Shown: in pieces, positions 1-12,567 of the stretch
Position numbering within the stretch: the first letter of the stretch is position 1
Layout of the letters: each line of letters starts with the position of its first letter
Assembly (NCBI GenBank): GCA_941918925.1
Contig: OW799235.1
Span: 111,541,076 to 111,605,075, forward strand
Reading direction: 5' to 3'
Length of the DNA: 64,000 nt
From: Phyto melanocephala
Taxonomy: Eukaryota; Arthropoda; Insecta; Diptera; Rhinophoridae
Program-made: the position numbers and the translations under genes
Notes under the pieces: model-generated
The model's input: the letters and a program-made list of their open reading frames with translations, nothing else
Told to the model about the DNA's origin: nothing
Databases searched by the model: none

Positions 1-470
1 TCCTTGATTTTGAATTTTTACGTAGTTATCTGTATTCTACTAGTCAAGCATATTGATAAGGTTAAAAATATTTGATCCGCCATTTTGTTTTAGATGCCAT
101 CTTGGATTTTACATTTTTTAATAATTTACTGTATTCTACTGCTCAATAACTTTTATTTGATTTCAAAATTTAGGGGGTTCAAAATGTTAAATTTAAAAAT
201 ACCAGATTTGACTCATATATAAATTTATTGTCCGCCATTTTATAGTGGCGGCCAACGTGAATTTTAATTTTTTATAGTTTTTATATTGCGCTGGTCAAAA
301 AAATATTTTTATAAATACGGCAGTACATCTTTTACAATTCCTCTGATATATGCGTAATTTTAAAAATACTTACTGCCTTATACCACTACTGCAATCACAT
401 TGGTCTGCAGCAAAAATCGCCTTTAAACAAAAATATGAATACTATAGAGATTTAAAAAAAGTTATGTAAT
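1..470 (+). mobile_element. Family B dispersed repeat, internal fragment
   Basis: This stretch carries the internal motifs of family B in forward orientation: GCCATCTTGGATTTTA, a 'tgtattctactggtcaag' type phrase, and CCGCCATTTTGT followed by a GGCGGCC-type phrase. The same series recurs near 38.8-39.2, 44.2-44.4, 57.8-58.1 and, reversed, near 22.5-23.1 and 47.6-47.9 kb. The family's TTCGGC end is not in the window on this side, so the copy is cut by the window edge or truncated. It contains no reading frame of note. Confidence 0.55.
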
Positions 471-667
471 TTAGTAAAACTTTAAAACGAAAAAAATTTA
501 GAGAAAAAAAGTTTGGCACTATTTTGAACACATCTGTCTTTATGCAAAAAAAGTAGATTTGTTCTCTTTAAATTATTTTTAAATATATTATTGTACAATA
601 AATATTAAAACATTTTAAATGGGATTTCCCCATTTTGGGTATTTTCCCCATTTTGGGTTACTTTGTG

Positions 668-1170
668 TATTTTCTAAGTTTATGAATCTAGCATATAAGA
701 ATTTGGGACTATTGATCCGAGTTGAATTTTACAATATTATGAGTATCTAAAGAGGAACTTTTTCACATTTTTAAAATACTATTAGTATTTTCTATGTTTA
801 AAAAGCTAACATTTTGAGATTAAGAACTCTTAATCCAAGTTGAGACTAAAAATATATTAAGAGAAACAACAGGTATTTTTTCCCATTTTTATGCTCTTTT
901 TTTATTTTCTACGTTTATAAAGCTACAATATAAAATTAGACACTATTGATCCCAACACGTATTTTTAATATTTTTTTCATTTTCTTCATTTGTTAATATA
1001 GATTTTTAACGTTAGTGACTATTAAGCCAAATATTGATTGAAAAAGCAATGGGGGATACAGAACATACTTTTGCTCACTATTCCCACTTTTATGGTGCTT
1101 TTGGTAATTTTTATATTTTTGAATAAACATAGAATTTAAAATCTAGAACATATGAATCCAAATTAAGTTG
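668..1170 (+). repeat. Diverged tandem repeat, period about 117
   Basis: The phrase TATTTTCTAnGTTTA starts at 668, 786 and 903, giving steps of 118 and 117 bases. Each is followed about 45 bases on by a 'ggactattgatcc' or 'aactcttaatcc' phrase. Two further, poorer units can be followed near 980 and 1090 ('gactattaagcc', 'catatgaatcc'). The units differ by many substitutions and small indels, so this is an old array. It is unlike any other array in the window. Confidence 0.6.
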
Positions 1171-1230
1171 GAAATTTATTTTATTTTATAGCAACTTTTG
1201 CTTTTTTTCAGAGTTTTTGTACCTAAAGTT

Positions 1231-3240
1231 TCTTAACTAAGAAAGATATAGGGGGTTTAAGAAATACTTTATTTTAATTATTAAATAAATTTATTTAAGA
1301 GTAAAAAAAGTTAATTGTTAAAAGTTAAATAGTTAAAAGTTAAAATTTAACGAAAAATTATTTACTTATGTTAAGCGAAGTAGCGAAGCTTTTGCTAGTT
1401 CCGTTAAAAAATCTTCAACACTTCAAATAACCCTCTGGAAATAAAATAACGTTTTTTAATAAATTTGAATCCATTTGTTTATAATAAAAACAAATAAAAA
1501 TAATTTTTAGAAAGACTTTAAAACAAACAGAAAATAATACCTAACAGCATTGCATAATTTAAAGCAAATTTTAGATCCGACCACGCTAATACAAAGGAAA
1601 ATATATATAACGATAAAAAAATTTTACATTTTTTTTTTCACGACATAGATTACATACAGTCATTGTTGAAAACATTATTAGAAATTCCTTTCATTAAGTA
1701 GTAGAGAGAAATCTCTAAAGGGAAATTGTGGTTCATTAATTTTTTTTTACAAAACATACACCAACACACAATTTGCGGATATTTACATTTTTCTACACAC
1801 AAAGTATTTCTAACCTATGATATGAGATGTATGTGTATGTATACCAACATTAGGGTAATTCAATTTGTAAGAAATGTTGCAAATTTAGGTCTCTAAAATT
1901 AATACCGGACTTAACTGAATTTGTATAGTTTTTGATAAAAGCAACTCTTGATTTATAAACTGATTCGCTCGCAATATAGAATAACACGAATTTAAAATTC
2001 ATGTTTGAATTGAGTAAATTTAACAATAAAAAACATTTAGTTTAACAAATTGGTCAGTATGCCAAACAGTTAATTTACTATGAAGTTTCTATGAAGTTCG
2101 CTCAATGAAATTAAAATTAATTTATTTTGTTAGTACGTTCGATCATCGTAAATTCTTATCCAAAAATTACTTGTAAAAAATGGTATACATGCAAGTTATT
2201 GTTGCCTCTCTCACTTTAATAATACATGTTTAATTTTTATTGCGTTGAAGTTTGTTGTTTTTTAAGCAAAACATAAGCAAACGAATTAAAATTCATAAAA
2301 GGTTTCACAATGTTAAATGGAACAGCTAATACGTGTATATGTGCATCATTTTTTTGTTTAAAAAAATGATGATTGTGAAGGAATGTGATTAATTAGAAAT
2401 TTAAAAAATTTGTAAAAAAAAACACACTAATTCTATAGAATGACCAAAAATTTGACTCATTAGCTTACGAATTTTATGACATTTTGGCACCATCCATGTT
2501 CTGTAATATTAGTGAGAGCTTCTCGCATCGAAAAATTAAAGAAAAAATTTGATCTGTAACTTATGACGCAAGGCATATCCATATGAATTCGCCTTGTTGT
2601 GACGAGTAATATCAAAAATGTTTACGACATTAAGTTAGAAGTGTCAAAAAAGTGAAAATATTAATAAAAGCAAGAGAAAAAAAGAGGCAAAGAAAAAACA
2701 AATAAATATAGAGCTCAAAACAAAATTATAAATTGGAAGAAGTGTAAAATAATAAAATTTAGAAAATGTTTATGAAAAAAAAATTTCTTAAAAAGAAACC
2801 AATAATATATTCTAAATAGTATAATGAAGGCTTAAAAGCACCAAAACAAGACCAAAGGAATTATTTACGGATTAACCGTGGAAACTCATGCAACTAAACA
2901 ATGCCATTTGAATTTTCAGAGGTCAGATTTTGGGAATTTTATCGGACAAGCTAAACATCGGTAACTGTTCTACTTAATGAACTAGCTCCTTTTATAGGTC
3001 AAGGTGTAAGAAATACATTCATCTTAAAAACTATAAGAATATGTGCCACTAACTTTTGCATAAATGGACTAAATTTCCCTCCGTTTCTAAATTCTGAATG
3101 TGGCTTCGAATATTACAAGTTTATAAAAAAACACATTCCTTCTCTTATTGTTTACCTATAAAAAAATCTTTACAGAAACCCTTTTTTGTGTCTTACGTGA
3201 CAGATATTATGAATAGTTACAGAAACAGCACAGTGAGAAA
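1231..3240. other. AT-rich spacer without recognised gene
   Basis: I see only low-complexity A/T runs, a short 'agttaaaagttaaa' duplication near 1305-1350 and a hairpin at 2344-2371. A slightly more complex patch lies at 2440-2640, but no translation of it is recognisable. Confidence 0.5.
2344..2371. repeat. Short perfect hairpin
   Basis: CATCATTTTTTT (2344-2355) pairs with AAAAAAATGATG (2360-2371) around the loop GTTT. The stem is 12 perfect pairs, mostly A-T. It is probably a by-product of base composition. Confidence 0.4.
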
Positions 3241-3249
3241 AATAGCTGT

Positions 3250-4150
3250 TTGTTTCGACTTACTTTATTTCTGTACCAATTTAAATGTTTCAAGTAAAAA
3301 CTTTTCGGTAGCAAGAGTAACAGAACATTGGCACTGGTCTTTTTTCGCCTATAGTGCGTCAAATCTTGGCTTCTATATGCTCAACCGCTGCTGATTTATC
3401 AGCATAGATCAGAGGTTTGGAGTACAAAAAGTAGTCCAAAGGTGTCAACTCACATGAACGAGGTGATCAATTTACAGGTCCATTTGATGAAAATTAATAA
3501 TTTGGTCACTAAACGTTTGCTCTAGCGTAGTGATGGTTTGACGTACTGTATGTCATGTTACGCCATCTTGTTGTAGCCATTTCTCTTTAAAATGATTTTT
3601 AATAAGAGAATGAGAAATAAAAAAATACAAATAATTAGCCAGTAGCGTTCGGCATTCACGGTAATGTTGGTATAGGTTCGAGATTTATAAACAAATGGGC
3701 CGATGATGACGTCGTCTTTGTAAACCTCACCAAATAGTGTTTTTTTTTTAGATGGAATGACTCTTTTCCTCCACAAAAGGAATGCACTACTTCCTGCTTA
3801 TTTACATACCCGTTTTTTTGGTAGGCTCGTAATCTCTGGGAAACGAAGGGGGTCGAAAAGGGACCCTTTTATGGAAGAGGTTTGCGTAGGTATTCCGTCT
3901 ACATGTATGTATAAATACATACCTGTTAAGCCACAAACCTTATCGCTAAAGATGATTATGTGATTAAAATCTGGTTCAAATTCTTGTTCTTTATCAGCAC
4001 GTTAGATCCGGCAGCCGCCCGAAGGCATAGCTCACTTGGGTCCTCCGAGGGTACCGTTGTGATATTTATTTATCAGCACGTACTTTGGAAAAAAATTTCC
4101 ACGTATTGTAAGCGTTGTTCTGTTGTATTTGAAATGTCATTTGCCAAAGT
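3250..4150 (-). pseudogene. Mariner-family transposase remnant
   Basis: This is a decayed Tc1/mariner (DDE/D) transposase read from high to low coordinates. Visible pieces, in order, are IIFSDK (about 3950; the first catalytic Asp of the usual FSDEAHF block, now in FSDKVCG), GYVNKQ (about 3800, where FSDEAHF normally continues), a GPF...VNAERY block (about 3650-3710), a damaged QQDGATCH region (3560-3580) and SPRSCELTPLDYFLYSKPLIYADKS (about 3390-3450; in the typical block it reads SCDLTPLDYF, so the third catalytic Asp is retained after ELTPL). Stops and frame changes lie between all blocks. A GC-rich segment interrupts it at 3811-3915. Terminal repeats were not found. Family assignment rests on motif order and is fairly secure; product activity is excluded. 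Confidence 0.7.
3811..3915. other. Short GC-rich insertion in the mariner remnant
   Basis: The sequence TACATACC occurs at 3803-3810 and again at 3916-3923. Between the copies lie 105 bases that are more GC-rich than the surroundings and interrupt the mariner frame exactly between GLTG and YVNKQ. This looks like an insertion with an 8-base target duplication. The inserted sequence itself is not recognised and has no clear terminal inverted repeat. Confidence 0.4.
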
Positions 4151-4159
4151 ACATTTAAA

Positions 4160-5335
4160 AAAGTAAAACATATTTCATTAGAGTGACAGCTTGTTTTATA
4201 GTTGCCGTATCGGGAATTCTATACGTCTAAGAAAAACACCCGTTACTAAAAACGATTTTCTATAGCTTTATAATCACAGTTTATTAAAAATTTTAAAGAA
4301 ACAAAAAGAATTTTACAAAATTATTTAAGTTATAAATAAATGCCAAATAAAATCTAAAGTTAATGTATGACAAAAATCAAAAGCATCAGAGAAGATTTCT
4401 ATAATACTACTTTTAAATCCCATTTATATCTTTAAAATCCAAATCATATATATCGAGTGTGAAAAAGCATTACCTCTTGATCTCTAGAAAATTAAAACAT
4501 CTTTATCTTATATAAAAAAACAATAGCACTTGAAGAGACTTTTCCATTATCACTCTGAAATTAAATCAACTTTCAATATCCTTTGATCCAAATAAATCTC
4601 AATATCTACACATTTGCAACAATAAATCATATTATAAACACCATACTGTCAAACGTTTTATAATATTGATTAAACTCCTAATAATGCGTACGTTGGTTTA
4701 TTTAAAGGCAGATTAATTTGTAATTTTTTTTATGAGGCAGTCTAACACAAACTTATTCAAGTGAACATTTGCTACAGCAAAAATAGCAGACAATATTTTG
4801 TTGACAAGAGATTTCTGCTTCACGTTTTTGCATTATTTATTTTTCTGGGTTTTTGTTTTTCATTGCTGCTAGGGGAAATAAAGTTTAAAGTGTTTGAATT
4901 CTCAAAAGATATAAAAATGCTGTAGAACTTTATTCTATTTAAATGTCAACATGCCTACACAAACTATTATAAATTTTTTTTAAGCGGCACATACTTTCAG
5001 GCACTATTGTATTTTGTTTTTGTTTTTAAGTGTTCGGATAAAAAGGCTACTTATTTCAGTAAAATTGTGTAGTTAATTAGAAAAAAAAGAGGATAATCCT
5101 AAAAGTACACCAATTACACTGGAAAACAGCATGTTCGTTGCATGAGATTTTTTTACATAAATCTGAATATTTTTTCCACGCTGATTTCAAAAATATATGC
5201 CGTTTTCATGTAGCAGCTCTAGGTTTGGAGTTATGAAGTGACAGGATTTTTCATTGACAAAGCACATAGTTAAAAAATTTATTAAATATATTTATTCTGA
5301 ATAAAATTTCCTTTTTTTGGATTTTCTAGAGTGAG
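4160..5335. other. AT-rich spacer without recognised gene
   Basis: No conserved translation, repeat family or RNA gene was recognised in this stretch. Confidence 0.45.
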
Positions 5336-5337
5336 AT

Positions 5338-5990
5338 GTTATATAAGTACTATCTAGTGCCCTTGATACCTCTCCTCCATAGTTTCTGAATATCCTGGTG
5401 AAAGCGCTCTCCTTGTTCCTTGCTTATATCACCGAGATTTTCAGGAAAATAGTCTAGATGGCTGTGAAGGTAGTGAAGCTTAATACTCGTGTTGAATCCA
5501 AGCCGCTAGAAGTGTATCAGCAACTGTTCAACGTGCTGAATGTAGCCGTCACATTTCCTATTGCCCAAAAAATTCCTCACTACCCAAACAAACTATTCTC
5601 ATGCACATTTCTCGATGAAAATTTTATCATCTATCAACTTCCTGATTTGTGGGCCATCGAAAATACCACCTTTCATTTTCTTACTACTCAATTTTGGAAA
5701 CACTTTTACAATGTATTTACCACTGTCGCCGTTTTCGGTTTGTCCGCTGCACTGGTCTGAATTTTGCGAGGATGTACATGGGTGCTGTGGTGTTGATGTG
5801 TCACTAATACTCAAGACTTCTCTTATGGCAGATTAAAGGCTTGGATACATCCACTTAGAGCAATTTTTATGGTTTATTCCTATGATTTTCGTTACATAGT
5901 CGCAAAGACTCAACACATGTTTTACACATTTAAACGAAATTTTTGGAACTTATATTCTTCACAAATAACACAAAAATAATCAGAATTATT
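5338..5990 (-). pseudogene. Remnant of a recurrent arthropod repeat-associated ORF
   Basis: Read on the minus strand, the order of blocks is CKTCVESLRL (about 5910), a low-complexity Ser/Thr linker (ISDTSTPQHPCTSSQNSDQC), SGKYIVKVFPKLSSKKMKGG, FDGPQIRKLI, VVRNFLGNRK, then LHYLHSHLDYFPENLGDISK and EQGERFHQDIQKLWRRGIKGTR near 5370-5450. From memory, LHSHLDxFPENLG...EQGERFHQD is a hallmark of a large uncharacterised ORF family scattered through arthropod genomes, often in many copies. A cysteine pair upstream resembles the start of its Cys-rich segment. At least two stops and one frame change break it. Its function is unknown; repeated occurrence suggests a mobile element or something spread by one. 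Confidence 0.7.
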
Positions 5991-8900
5991 CAAACATGTC
6001 CTTTTTGAGGAAGACATACTGAAATGTATAAAGTAACTAGTTAAGTTACACCGCTTTTGATAAAACTATCGACTACTTATGTAAATTCTAGATTGTACCT
6101 GTATCTCACTAACTAGAGCTGCTACAAAAAATGTGAGGATAGATTTGAAATTAGCGCACCCAAATTAGTAAACAACAGTATAAAAACTTTATGCAACAAA
6201 AAAGTTTTATTTTGTTTTTCTGTGTTATTTATAAGTCGTGTAATACAACAATATGTACTTTCTGTTAATGTTGGGTCTTAAGAATTTCTTTTTTTTTTGC
6301 TAACAAAATATAAAATCTACATAAAAATTTTTTTTTTTTGTTTTTTAGTTTATTTGTTTGATTGGTTGTAGCCTATAGAAGACTACGGCGGGGAATAAAT
6401 TTTTACTAAATTTTTACAATGAATATTTTAAATAAATTTTGTATTAAAAATATTGAAAAAGAATTTTATACAAATTATTTAATTATAATTATTTTTATTT
6501 ATTTTTATACATTTTTTAAAATTATATTTCATAAAAAATCTTAAATAAAAAGAAAAACAAATTTAATTTTTAACAATAATTATTAGTTTATTTCACCTTT
6601 TTTTTAATAATATGATAATAATATAAGATTCTTTCAGTTTTAACAATTTACTAATAGAAATATAAATTAAAAAACCGAACATCAAGACACTAAAGTAACA
6701 AACAAAAAAATAGAGCAGACAGTTGTCTGTTCCTGCAGGCTGTGTCAGAGACACGCCCATTAAGTTTAACGTAGAATACGCCATTCGATAAGACAGAAAA
6801 CATATATAACAATAAATGATAAATAATATAAGCAGATGAATTTATTTATTTGATAGTTACTTTTGATAATATACATGTTAAATTCAAATTCACATTTAAC
6901 ATTTTGTTTCACTTAAATACATACATAAGTAGATATACGAAATTTAAATATTTCATCAATCAAAACAAATGCCGACGGTTTGTGTCCACACTGAAACAGC
7001 AGCATAGTTTTTGTTCACGCTACAAACTCAAACACTCAACCAAACACCATACATATGTTTGAGTGTATGTGTTTAAACAATTTTCTTTTGAGAAATTTAA
7101 ATATTAGGAAGATATCAACCAATCAGAAATGTATATCAAACGAAAGATAACATCTTCATTTTCCTACAAAAAAATTTTTAAAAAAAGTTATCGTGCCGTT
7201 TCCTCATAATCAATGAAATAAAGATTACAACAATAACAATCTGACATGACTCCCTATACCGTAAGGTAAGACGTATTCTACGCAAAAAAATTAATAAAAA
7301 TTAAATATTCGTATTCTGATGATGCTACGCAAAGAGGTAGCGATAAAATAATATAACAAGAAAAATAAAAACATTTTTTTTATTATTGAAAGACCTAAAA
7401 GTTAAAAAAACTATTACAAATTTTTAAATTTTCTTATTAAATTATTTTTTTTTTAATTGCTGAGATTTTTTATTTAATTTTCATAAAATATTTTTAATAT
7501 TTTTAAATTGAAAAAATTTGATAATTTCAATACTTAAAGAAAAATTATAAACTGTAAACTTTATAGACTTTTATATTGAATCCGCAAATTAAAAACATCT
7601 CCACCACAAAAAAAACCTTGACAACAACAAGAACAGCAATTTAAATTCATACATACAAATTGAGCTTAGCAATTGAAGTTACCTTTCTTGGTAAAATTCT
7701 AATGATTTTTTTTTTTTTTGATTTGGTAGTATGGTAGGCAAAATTAAATTTTGGTAAGCTTGACAATATGTAAAATAAATAACTTTTGCTTTTGGTTTTT
7801 TTAATTAAAAAAATTTTAAATAAAAAAAAAGTAAGTAGCAACATATGTTTTAACTAGAACTTAAAATGTGGTAATGCTAACAATTCCACAAACGAGCATA
7901 AAACGCACATTCAAACTCATGAGATATTTATTTTACTTTAAATTCTACTCAATATTTTTCAGACACACACTACCGCGAAATGTGTAAAAACTTTGAAAAT
8001 GTTAACGACAACAAAAAAAAAAGTTTAACAAACTTCTTGCTGTTGCTGTTTAGTTGTCATTAAGTTATAACGAATAATAATGTATACATTTTTAGCACAC
8101 ACAAAAAAAAATACCGCTAACACTTACACTTTATCGTTAGAAACAATTACTATATAAACGTTGGCAGTGGTACACAGTAGAGGCGCAGTGCAATTTCATG
8201 TCAAAAATTAATTTGTTATAAACACATCGTCAAAAAAATTTTTTTTTGGAAAGATTTTTTTTTCTCCTTATGTTTATATTATTCTTAAAGTCAAGTCTAC
8301 TGTTACGAGTACTTTAATTTTTTACCACTTTTTTATTTTGAAATTTTTGCACTTATCGATTTCCATGTACTACAGCATTAAAATGTTCATTATGAAATCA
8401 TTAAAATTAACCTTTAATATAAATTATAATATACACCTGTATCTTTGCTATATAAATTTTATAAATTTTATGTATTTTGTCACACATTCAAACATACAGA
8501 TTTTGTTATCTAAAATGCTTTAACGTCAAGTAATATTTTATACTTAAGGGCAACTGATAACAAAAATTTAAAAACAATTTTAAGAATTTTTTAATGATTG
8601 TCAGCAAATATTTGTTTTCATACGTATTTTTTTTTTTTTAGTTGAGTGGGAGCTAATATACTACTTACGTATAACAAATTCGAAATACACATTTTGTCAT
8701 GCAATGTATACACACACTCGTACACTTTCACACGTTAATATGTATGTGTTGTGTATATGTATGTTGTTTATCTTGTTTCCGGAAAATTTTGATAATTGAA
8801 CTCACAGTGCTAGTATTTTCGAAATTCTCTGGAAAATAAAATGATTTCAGGAAATTAAAATCAAAACGGAAAAATGTAATTGATGTTTGTATGAATGTTA

Positions 8901-10200
8901 AAGCAAATTATTCTAAAAACTCAATATTGTTTTTTCATACACAATTACTAAGTATTTGTTAGTAAGAGTCAATGAGCTAAATTATTTTAAAATAAACTGT
9001 CTAATAGAAAATAAGTTAGAAAAAAACTGCACATAATTTTGAAGTGTTTTTAAAGCTAAATAAGCAAATTGTAAATTTTATTAAGAATATTAACAGAATT
9101 GTAATTAATATATACTAAAGACCTTCGCAAAATTTTCTAAAAGTTATGTTTTCTCTTTCACACTACTTCTATTTCAAACTACATTTTTTTGCAAACATAA
9201 TTAAATAAAAAATAAAAATGACAAAAAATATTTATCAAAAAATAAAATCAACTAATCATCACGAAAAGAGCTTACTTTACAAATTTATTAGTGTTTTCAT
9301 TTTTAAATAGAGTAAAATATCAAAACAAGAAAAGGACAATAAAATAAAGACACGGCAAATCATAGCAAAAACATCGAGTATAATAGAATACATATACAAA
9401 AAACGTGAAAAGTATTGCTAAATGTAATATTTAGGGCAGTTTAAAGATAAAACACTTTAATATTAAGTCTACTATCGAAACATTAAAACATGTTTCGAAT
9501 ATTCTATTTCAGTTTTAATGTTCTATTTAATCTTTGTTCTGATTGTGTTTTATTTTAATCCAACTTTGTTATAACTATCTCTTCCTCAAGATTTTTATCG
9601 TTAAGCAAAATATATATTTTTGGAAGTATGCATTTCTTAATGAATGGGTAAGCCGTATTTCTAATGTTGTAAAGCTCTTTAATAAATACTTACACTGCCT
9701 CATATGAATATCTGTTAAAAATTCACTGAGTTAATTATAAAATTTATAATTATCCTTTAGCTACCATAGTCTTAGCAATAGAAAAAACACCATCTAGGCA
9801 GCACACAAAACAGGGGAAACTATTAAGCACCTACAAATAATTTATTAATATTTGTAAAAGTTATTAATTATACGTCAAGTGGTCCTTGAAATATGTAACA
9901 GTTGTTATAACAAAATAAACGTGGTAAACACAACTCCTCAATTGCACACTAATATAACTCTTCTTAAAGTAACTTATCATTTTGCTTGTTGTAATTCATA
10001 ACAGCCGCAGTAATAACAATTAAGTTGATTTCTAGAAAATAATATTTTTTTAAATATTAAAAAAACTGTAAAACTAATCATTACAAAAAAGGATTTACAT
10101 AACGAGTGTTTCATTATGAATGTAGATTTGAATTTGCTAAGAACAATGAAGAGTGTTCATTACACGATTTGTTCAACATCAACAAGTGGATAATCTGTAG
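5991..10200. other. Long AT-rich stretch without recognised gene
   Basis: Apart from poly-A and poly-T runs, short CA/TG-rich patches (8700-8770) and small hairpins such as GTGTC-AGA-GACAC near 6743, nothing was recognised. Open frames here are short and translate to low-complexity Lys/Asn/Ile/Phe-rich peptides expected by chance from this composition. Confidence 0.45.
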
Positions 10201-10204
10201 TAAT

Positions 10205-11515
10205 TATCACACTAATATGAGATCGCATCGGTGAACTAGAGGAATATCATCTTGGGGTATGGGAAGATTATTACAGAAATGTCGACTGCAAAAATGGTAA
10301 TGAAGCAACTCAACTCTGCCAGCACACTCAACCCCTCCAAAGAAATATCACTTCTTTTATTATTCAACCTCCCAGACGCGATTAAAAATAGAGCTGAAAT
10401 ACCACAAAGCTGCAGGATCTGAAAGCGTCCCGCCAGAACCGTTCAAAGCGGACAAATTCCCTTCGGCGAGTAAAACAAGACCAATTATGTAACACTTCTG
10501 GCTAGCTGCAAGGCTCCCAAAATCTCTTAAGGAAGAATAACTAATCAGTACCCTTAAAAAACTAAATCAGATGAAGTACAAGATAACGAGTGGCATCACC
10601 ATTTGAAAGTGCGTGCTCAACAAGATAACATCCCAAATCTTATACTACTTCTACCACATCTTCAGTGGTAGAGCCTGAACTAAAGAAAACAGGCAGGATT
10701 TGACGAATCTTGTGTTAACCAAACAAAGAGTCTTTGCATTATAGCCCAGCAGACTGCAAAATAGTAATCGATTATGTATCTTGTAATTATAGAAATGCGA
10801 TACAGCTCAAAGAAGTGCTAAATATAATTGTCAGGCACTTAAAAAATCTGTAAAGAACTTGCACTTGCATCGTTTTATATGAAAGACCAGCAAGCAAGCA
10901 CATTAATGTTAAAGCGATTGTTAAGCAAAAGTGTTGAATGTTATAATGAATCAAGCTACCTACTCACCACACTACATTATGGGCGTGTCAGATAGACTTT
11001 CAGATTTGGAATATACTAAATGATATTTGCCTATTATGCTACAGCAGCAAATAACAAATACAATCACAGCTAAAGCATTGTACCCAAATCAATTCGGTTC
11101 AATGTTACTAGCAGATAAACCTTCTACTTAAGGAGGCAGCACTTCTGCTACTTGGGATATACCGAAGATATCCGCAAAAAATTTAGGAGGTTAGTTAGTA
11201 TTGCATTGGTTCGTAGACCTGAAACTAATTTTATCAAGATGTTTTAAAACTCAAAGTATTCGTTAGTAATTTCTGAAATTAAATCCCCAAAATATTTAGG
11301 CCTTAAGCTATAACAAATGCAAAACTATGGCTTGGAACACAACACCCACCAATTTGCTACGAAATCAAGTTTCGCAAGTATAGATGGCTAGGACATACGT
11401 TACAGAAATCAGTTGATGACATCTATAGGAAATGACTTGACTAAAACCGACAGGGAGCGAGAAAGAAATGCGTCCTAAAAATACATTGATGTGCTAGACG
11501 CACTTAAATCTGTCA
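10205..11515 (+). pseudogene. LINE reverse transcriptase relic, RTE/CR1-like type
   Basis: A heavily mutated non-LTR retrotransposon ORF in forward orientation. Recognisable pieces are the start of the reverse transcriptase domain, KAAGSESVPPEPFKAD (about 10405-10455; the usual form is KAAGxDxIPPELFKA), QAGFDESCVNQTKSLCIIAQQ (about 10690-10750; usual QAGFRxGRSCTDQIxxLRII) and the C-terminal signature KYRWLGHTLQKSVDDI (about 11370-11425; usual KxxWxGHxLR...DDI). The YADD block was not found. There are many stops and frame changes, and neither the endonuclease part nor a clear 3' tail is present. The motif set fits LINEs of the RTE or CR1 group in insects; the exact clade is uncertain. Confidence 0.7.
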
Positions 11516-11529
11516 ATACAACCTGGATA

Positions 11530-12299
11530 TAACAAAATCATTCTAATCCATTTGATTTCTTTGTGAATCATCAAAACTGTTGAATATAGGTTTAGAGAGC
11601 TGACGTATTATTGTCGAACGTATCGCTGTTTACAGTAGATTTTTCGGTGGAGACATTATACATGTGCATACCATGTGATTACAACAGTAGGCCAACACAT
11701 GCTATACAACCCGTAAAACAAATAAATTAATCTACGAGACAATTCCTTATCTTTACAATTCTTTTTCAGTAATATGAATTGCCAACATAGATTGCGTGAT
11801 TGCACACAATATATTTTATTTCTATATTATAGTTTGTAAATAGTCTAGGTCTATGTCAAGAAGCTAACAACTATTCCTGTACTGAATAAGTAAACTAAAT
11901 GGCTTGACAAAAGCATGTATTTGTCCCAGGCTAATTGTACAGTATTATATGTCATGCACAATATTTGTCTGTGTACTTTTCTTAATAAAATATTAACTAA
12001 TTAAATTAATTAAATTTTAATTTATCGATTGTTTTTTGACGCAATTAAAAACAGAATTTAAACCGTCTTTCGACATTCCGCTTTTTCCAAGCTCTTTAAT
12101 TTAAGAGAGAGTAGTTCTCTAGGTTGGCTGTAATGTTCTGGCTTTTGGTTGTGCCTTATGGATTTGGTTAGTCCAAGACTGGTTTGATGGGCTTAGAAGA
12201 CAACAAATGGGTTATAAAAGGTTTTGCTTTGGTACCTGTTCAACACTAGACTGCATAAATGTGACTGTGATATAGTTGGTCATCAATCACATATTATTG
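11530..12299. other. Unrecognised spacer, partly higher GC
   Basis: The part at 12060-12290 is less AT-rich than its surroundings, yet no translation or repeat match within the window explains it. It could be the tail of the preceding LINE or another old element. Confidence 0.35.
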
Positions 12300-12567
12300 C
12301 ATATCGACCCCTGTGCGCGAAATTATCGTATGTTACTTTTTTTTAGAAATCGACTTTTTTATGCAAATTGGTTCTACATCCATTAATCCATCTGCTGATA
12401 AAATAATTTAGCGATAACTGTATTAGTTATGGAGGTAACACTTTGTACATTTTATCGTACGTAGCAGTGTTATTTACGTTTTTATTTATTAAAAAGTTAT
12501 AAAAATTATCTCCTGTATAATTTTCTTTTTGAAACATACGATAATTTCGCGAATAGGGATCGATATG
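12300..12567. mobile_element. MITE-like element, 35-base inverted repeats
   Basis: The left end begins CATATCGACCCCTGTGCGCG (12300) and the right end, reversed, begins CATATCGATCCCTATTCGCG; both then continue AAATTATCGTATGTT. The arms are 12300-12334 and 12533-12567 with three mismatches. The 268-base body has no coding capacity. Flanking ATATTATT and ATTTTATT match at 7 of 8 positions and may be an imperfect target duplication, but the spacing is off by one base. Superfamily not assigned. Confidence 0.6.

Noticed and set aside
5458..5760. 100-codon plus-strand frame at 5458 as a gene
   Set aside because: It is the antisense of the LHSHLDYFPENLG remnant, which reads on the minus strand with recognisable conserved blocks.
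6767..7284. Possible MITE bounded by ACGTAGAATACG and CGTATTCTACG
   Set aside because: Only about 11 bases pair, the word is itself nearly palindromic, and no target duplication or second copy was seen.
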